Position numbers and translations under genes: made by a program. From Oceanirhabdus seepicola (GTDB taxonomy: Bacteria > Bacillota > Clostridia > Clostridiales > Clostridiaceae), in the NCBI RefSeq assembly GCF_023684385.1, contig NZ_JAGSOJ010000001.1:1635146-1699145 (forward strand): 64,000 nt of DNA, in the 5' to 3' direction. Shown piece by piece: positions 63,774-64,000 of the stretch (within the stretch, counting starts at the first letter, position 1; each line of letters opens with the position of its first letter). The notes beneath the pieces are model-generated. The model saw only the letters and a program-made list of their open reading frames with translations. It did not search any database and had not been told where the DNA came from.

Positions 63774-64000
63774 CTATCCAATAGATTTAACAGGTACATA
63801 TAATCTATAACCAATATTTTCAGGGTTATGCATCTGATAAACTATTGAATCCTTATCCTGATTACATCCACAAGCTGAATAATCATAATTTTCCATAGCA
63901 TTCTCCACCGCTTCACATACAGAGCTTCCAATTTTGTCATACTCAAATGTTGGATGAGAGAACACAATATATTCTTTTTCCGGTATATCAGTGCATATCA
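63774..64000 (-). CDS. C-terminal part of a GyrI/AraC-type effector-binding protein
   Basis: An open frame enters from the right window edge and ends at 63774. The visible 75 residues read DIPEKEYIVFSHPTFEYDKI, then NMENYDYSACG-like sequence and GYRLYVPVKSIG, the end of a GyrI/BmrR effector-binding domain. The full gene may be an AraC regulator like that at 24120. A start at 63965 (GTG) is possible in frame but would cut through the domain. Confidence 0.65.
   Translation of the reverse strand, partial: ICTDIPEKEYIVFSHPTFEYDKIGSSVCEAVENAMENYDYSACGCNQDKDSIVYQMHNPENIGYRLYVPVKSIG

Overview
The window is low-GC DNA with strong AGGAGG-type ribosome binding sites and many TTG/GTG starts. It carries CotH, reverse-rubrerythrin-like and IS1341-type TnpB genes and an atpIBEFHAGDC operon. 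All of this fits the chromosome of a spore-forming Clostridium (Clostridiaceae); the species cannot be named from what I can see. No rRNA, tRNA or CRISPR array was recognised.

Layout. 1-6.2 kb: the end of a membrane protein gene, a YvrJ gene, a VTC polyphosphate polymerase / DUF4956 / CotH kinase operon, and a divergent OmpR-type two-component pair that shares an inverted operator. 6.2-9.1 kb: an inserted module (MerR-methyltransferase fusion plus MFS exporter) between two copies of the atpC 3' end and terminator. 9.1-15.9 kb: the complete F-type ATP synthase operon. 16.2-16.8 kb: tandem wrecked left ends of an IS3-family element. 16.9-20.0 kb: an HsmA-like membrane operon with its own two-component system. 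20-28 kb: housekeeping and stress genes (ITPase, rubrerythrin, AraC regulator, adenosine deaminase, ThpR), palindromic intergenic elements and a hydrolase gene with an in-frame stop. 28.2-30.2 kb: a TnpB-only IS605-family element that splits an NTF2-like gene. 31-36 kb: a YARHG lipoprotein, a TipAS-type MerR regulator, a secreted M16C protease and a MazG-like protein. 36.5-41.7 kb: an ABC-F ATPase behind two tandem leader-peptide attenuators, then a GNAT, a YcaQ-like glycosylase and a WYL regulator. 41.9-48.7 kb: two LRR membrane paralogues flanking two GNATs, a ykkC-riboswitch-controlled MFS exporter and a TPR protein. 48.7-60.4 kb: a heterodimeric ABC exporter, a GH1/GPH sugar operon with a duplicated transporter and TetR regulator, and an ArsR/ABC exporter pair. 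60.4-64 kb: cell-wall genes (GH73-type glucosaminidase, L,D-transpeptidase) and a partial effector-binding-domain gene.

How it works together. Outside the ATP synthase operon the region is rich in genes that sense or resist translation inhibitors and drugs: the MerR-methyltransferase with an exporter behind a 19-bp-spacer promoter, an autoregulated TipAS MerR, the attenuated ABC-F, several acetyltransferases, the ykkC-controlled exporter, the paired ABC exporter and the AraC/GyrI-type sensors. At least two of these modules sit beside a duplicated 3' end of the neighbouring gene, which suggests a shared way of acquiring cargo.

The most interesting signals are the two tandem attenuators before the ABC-F gene, the MerR-methyltransferase module flanked by atpC-end repeats, and the TnpB element that lacks the usual zinc ribbon but has a readable TTGAT motif and guide. 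A hairpin between the Shine-Dalgarno sequence and the start codon of one GNAT gene is also notable.
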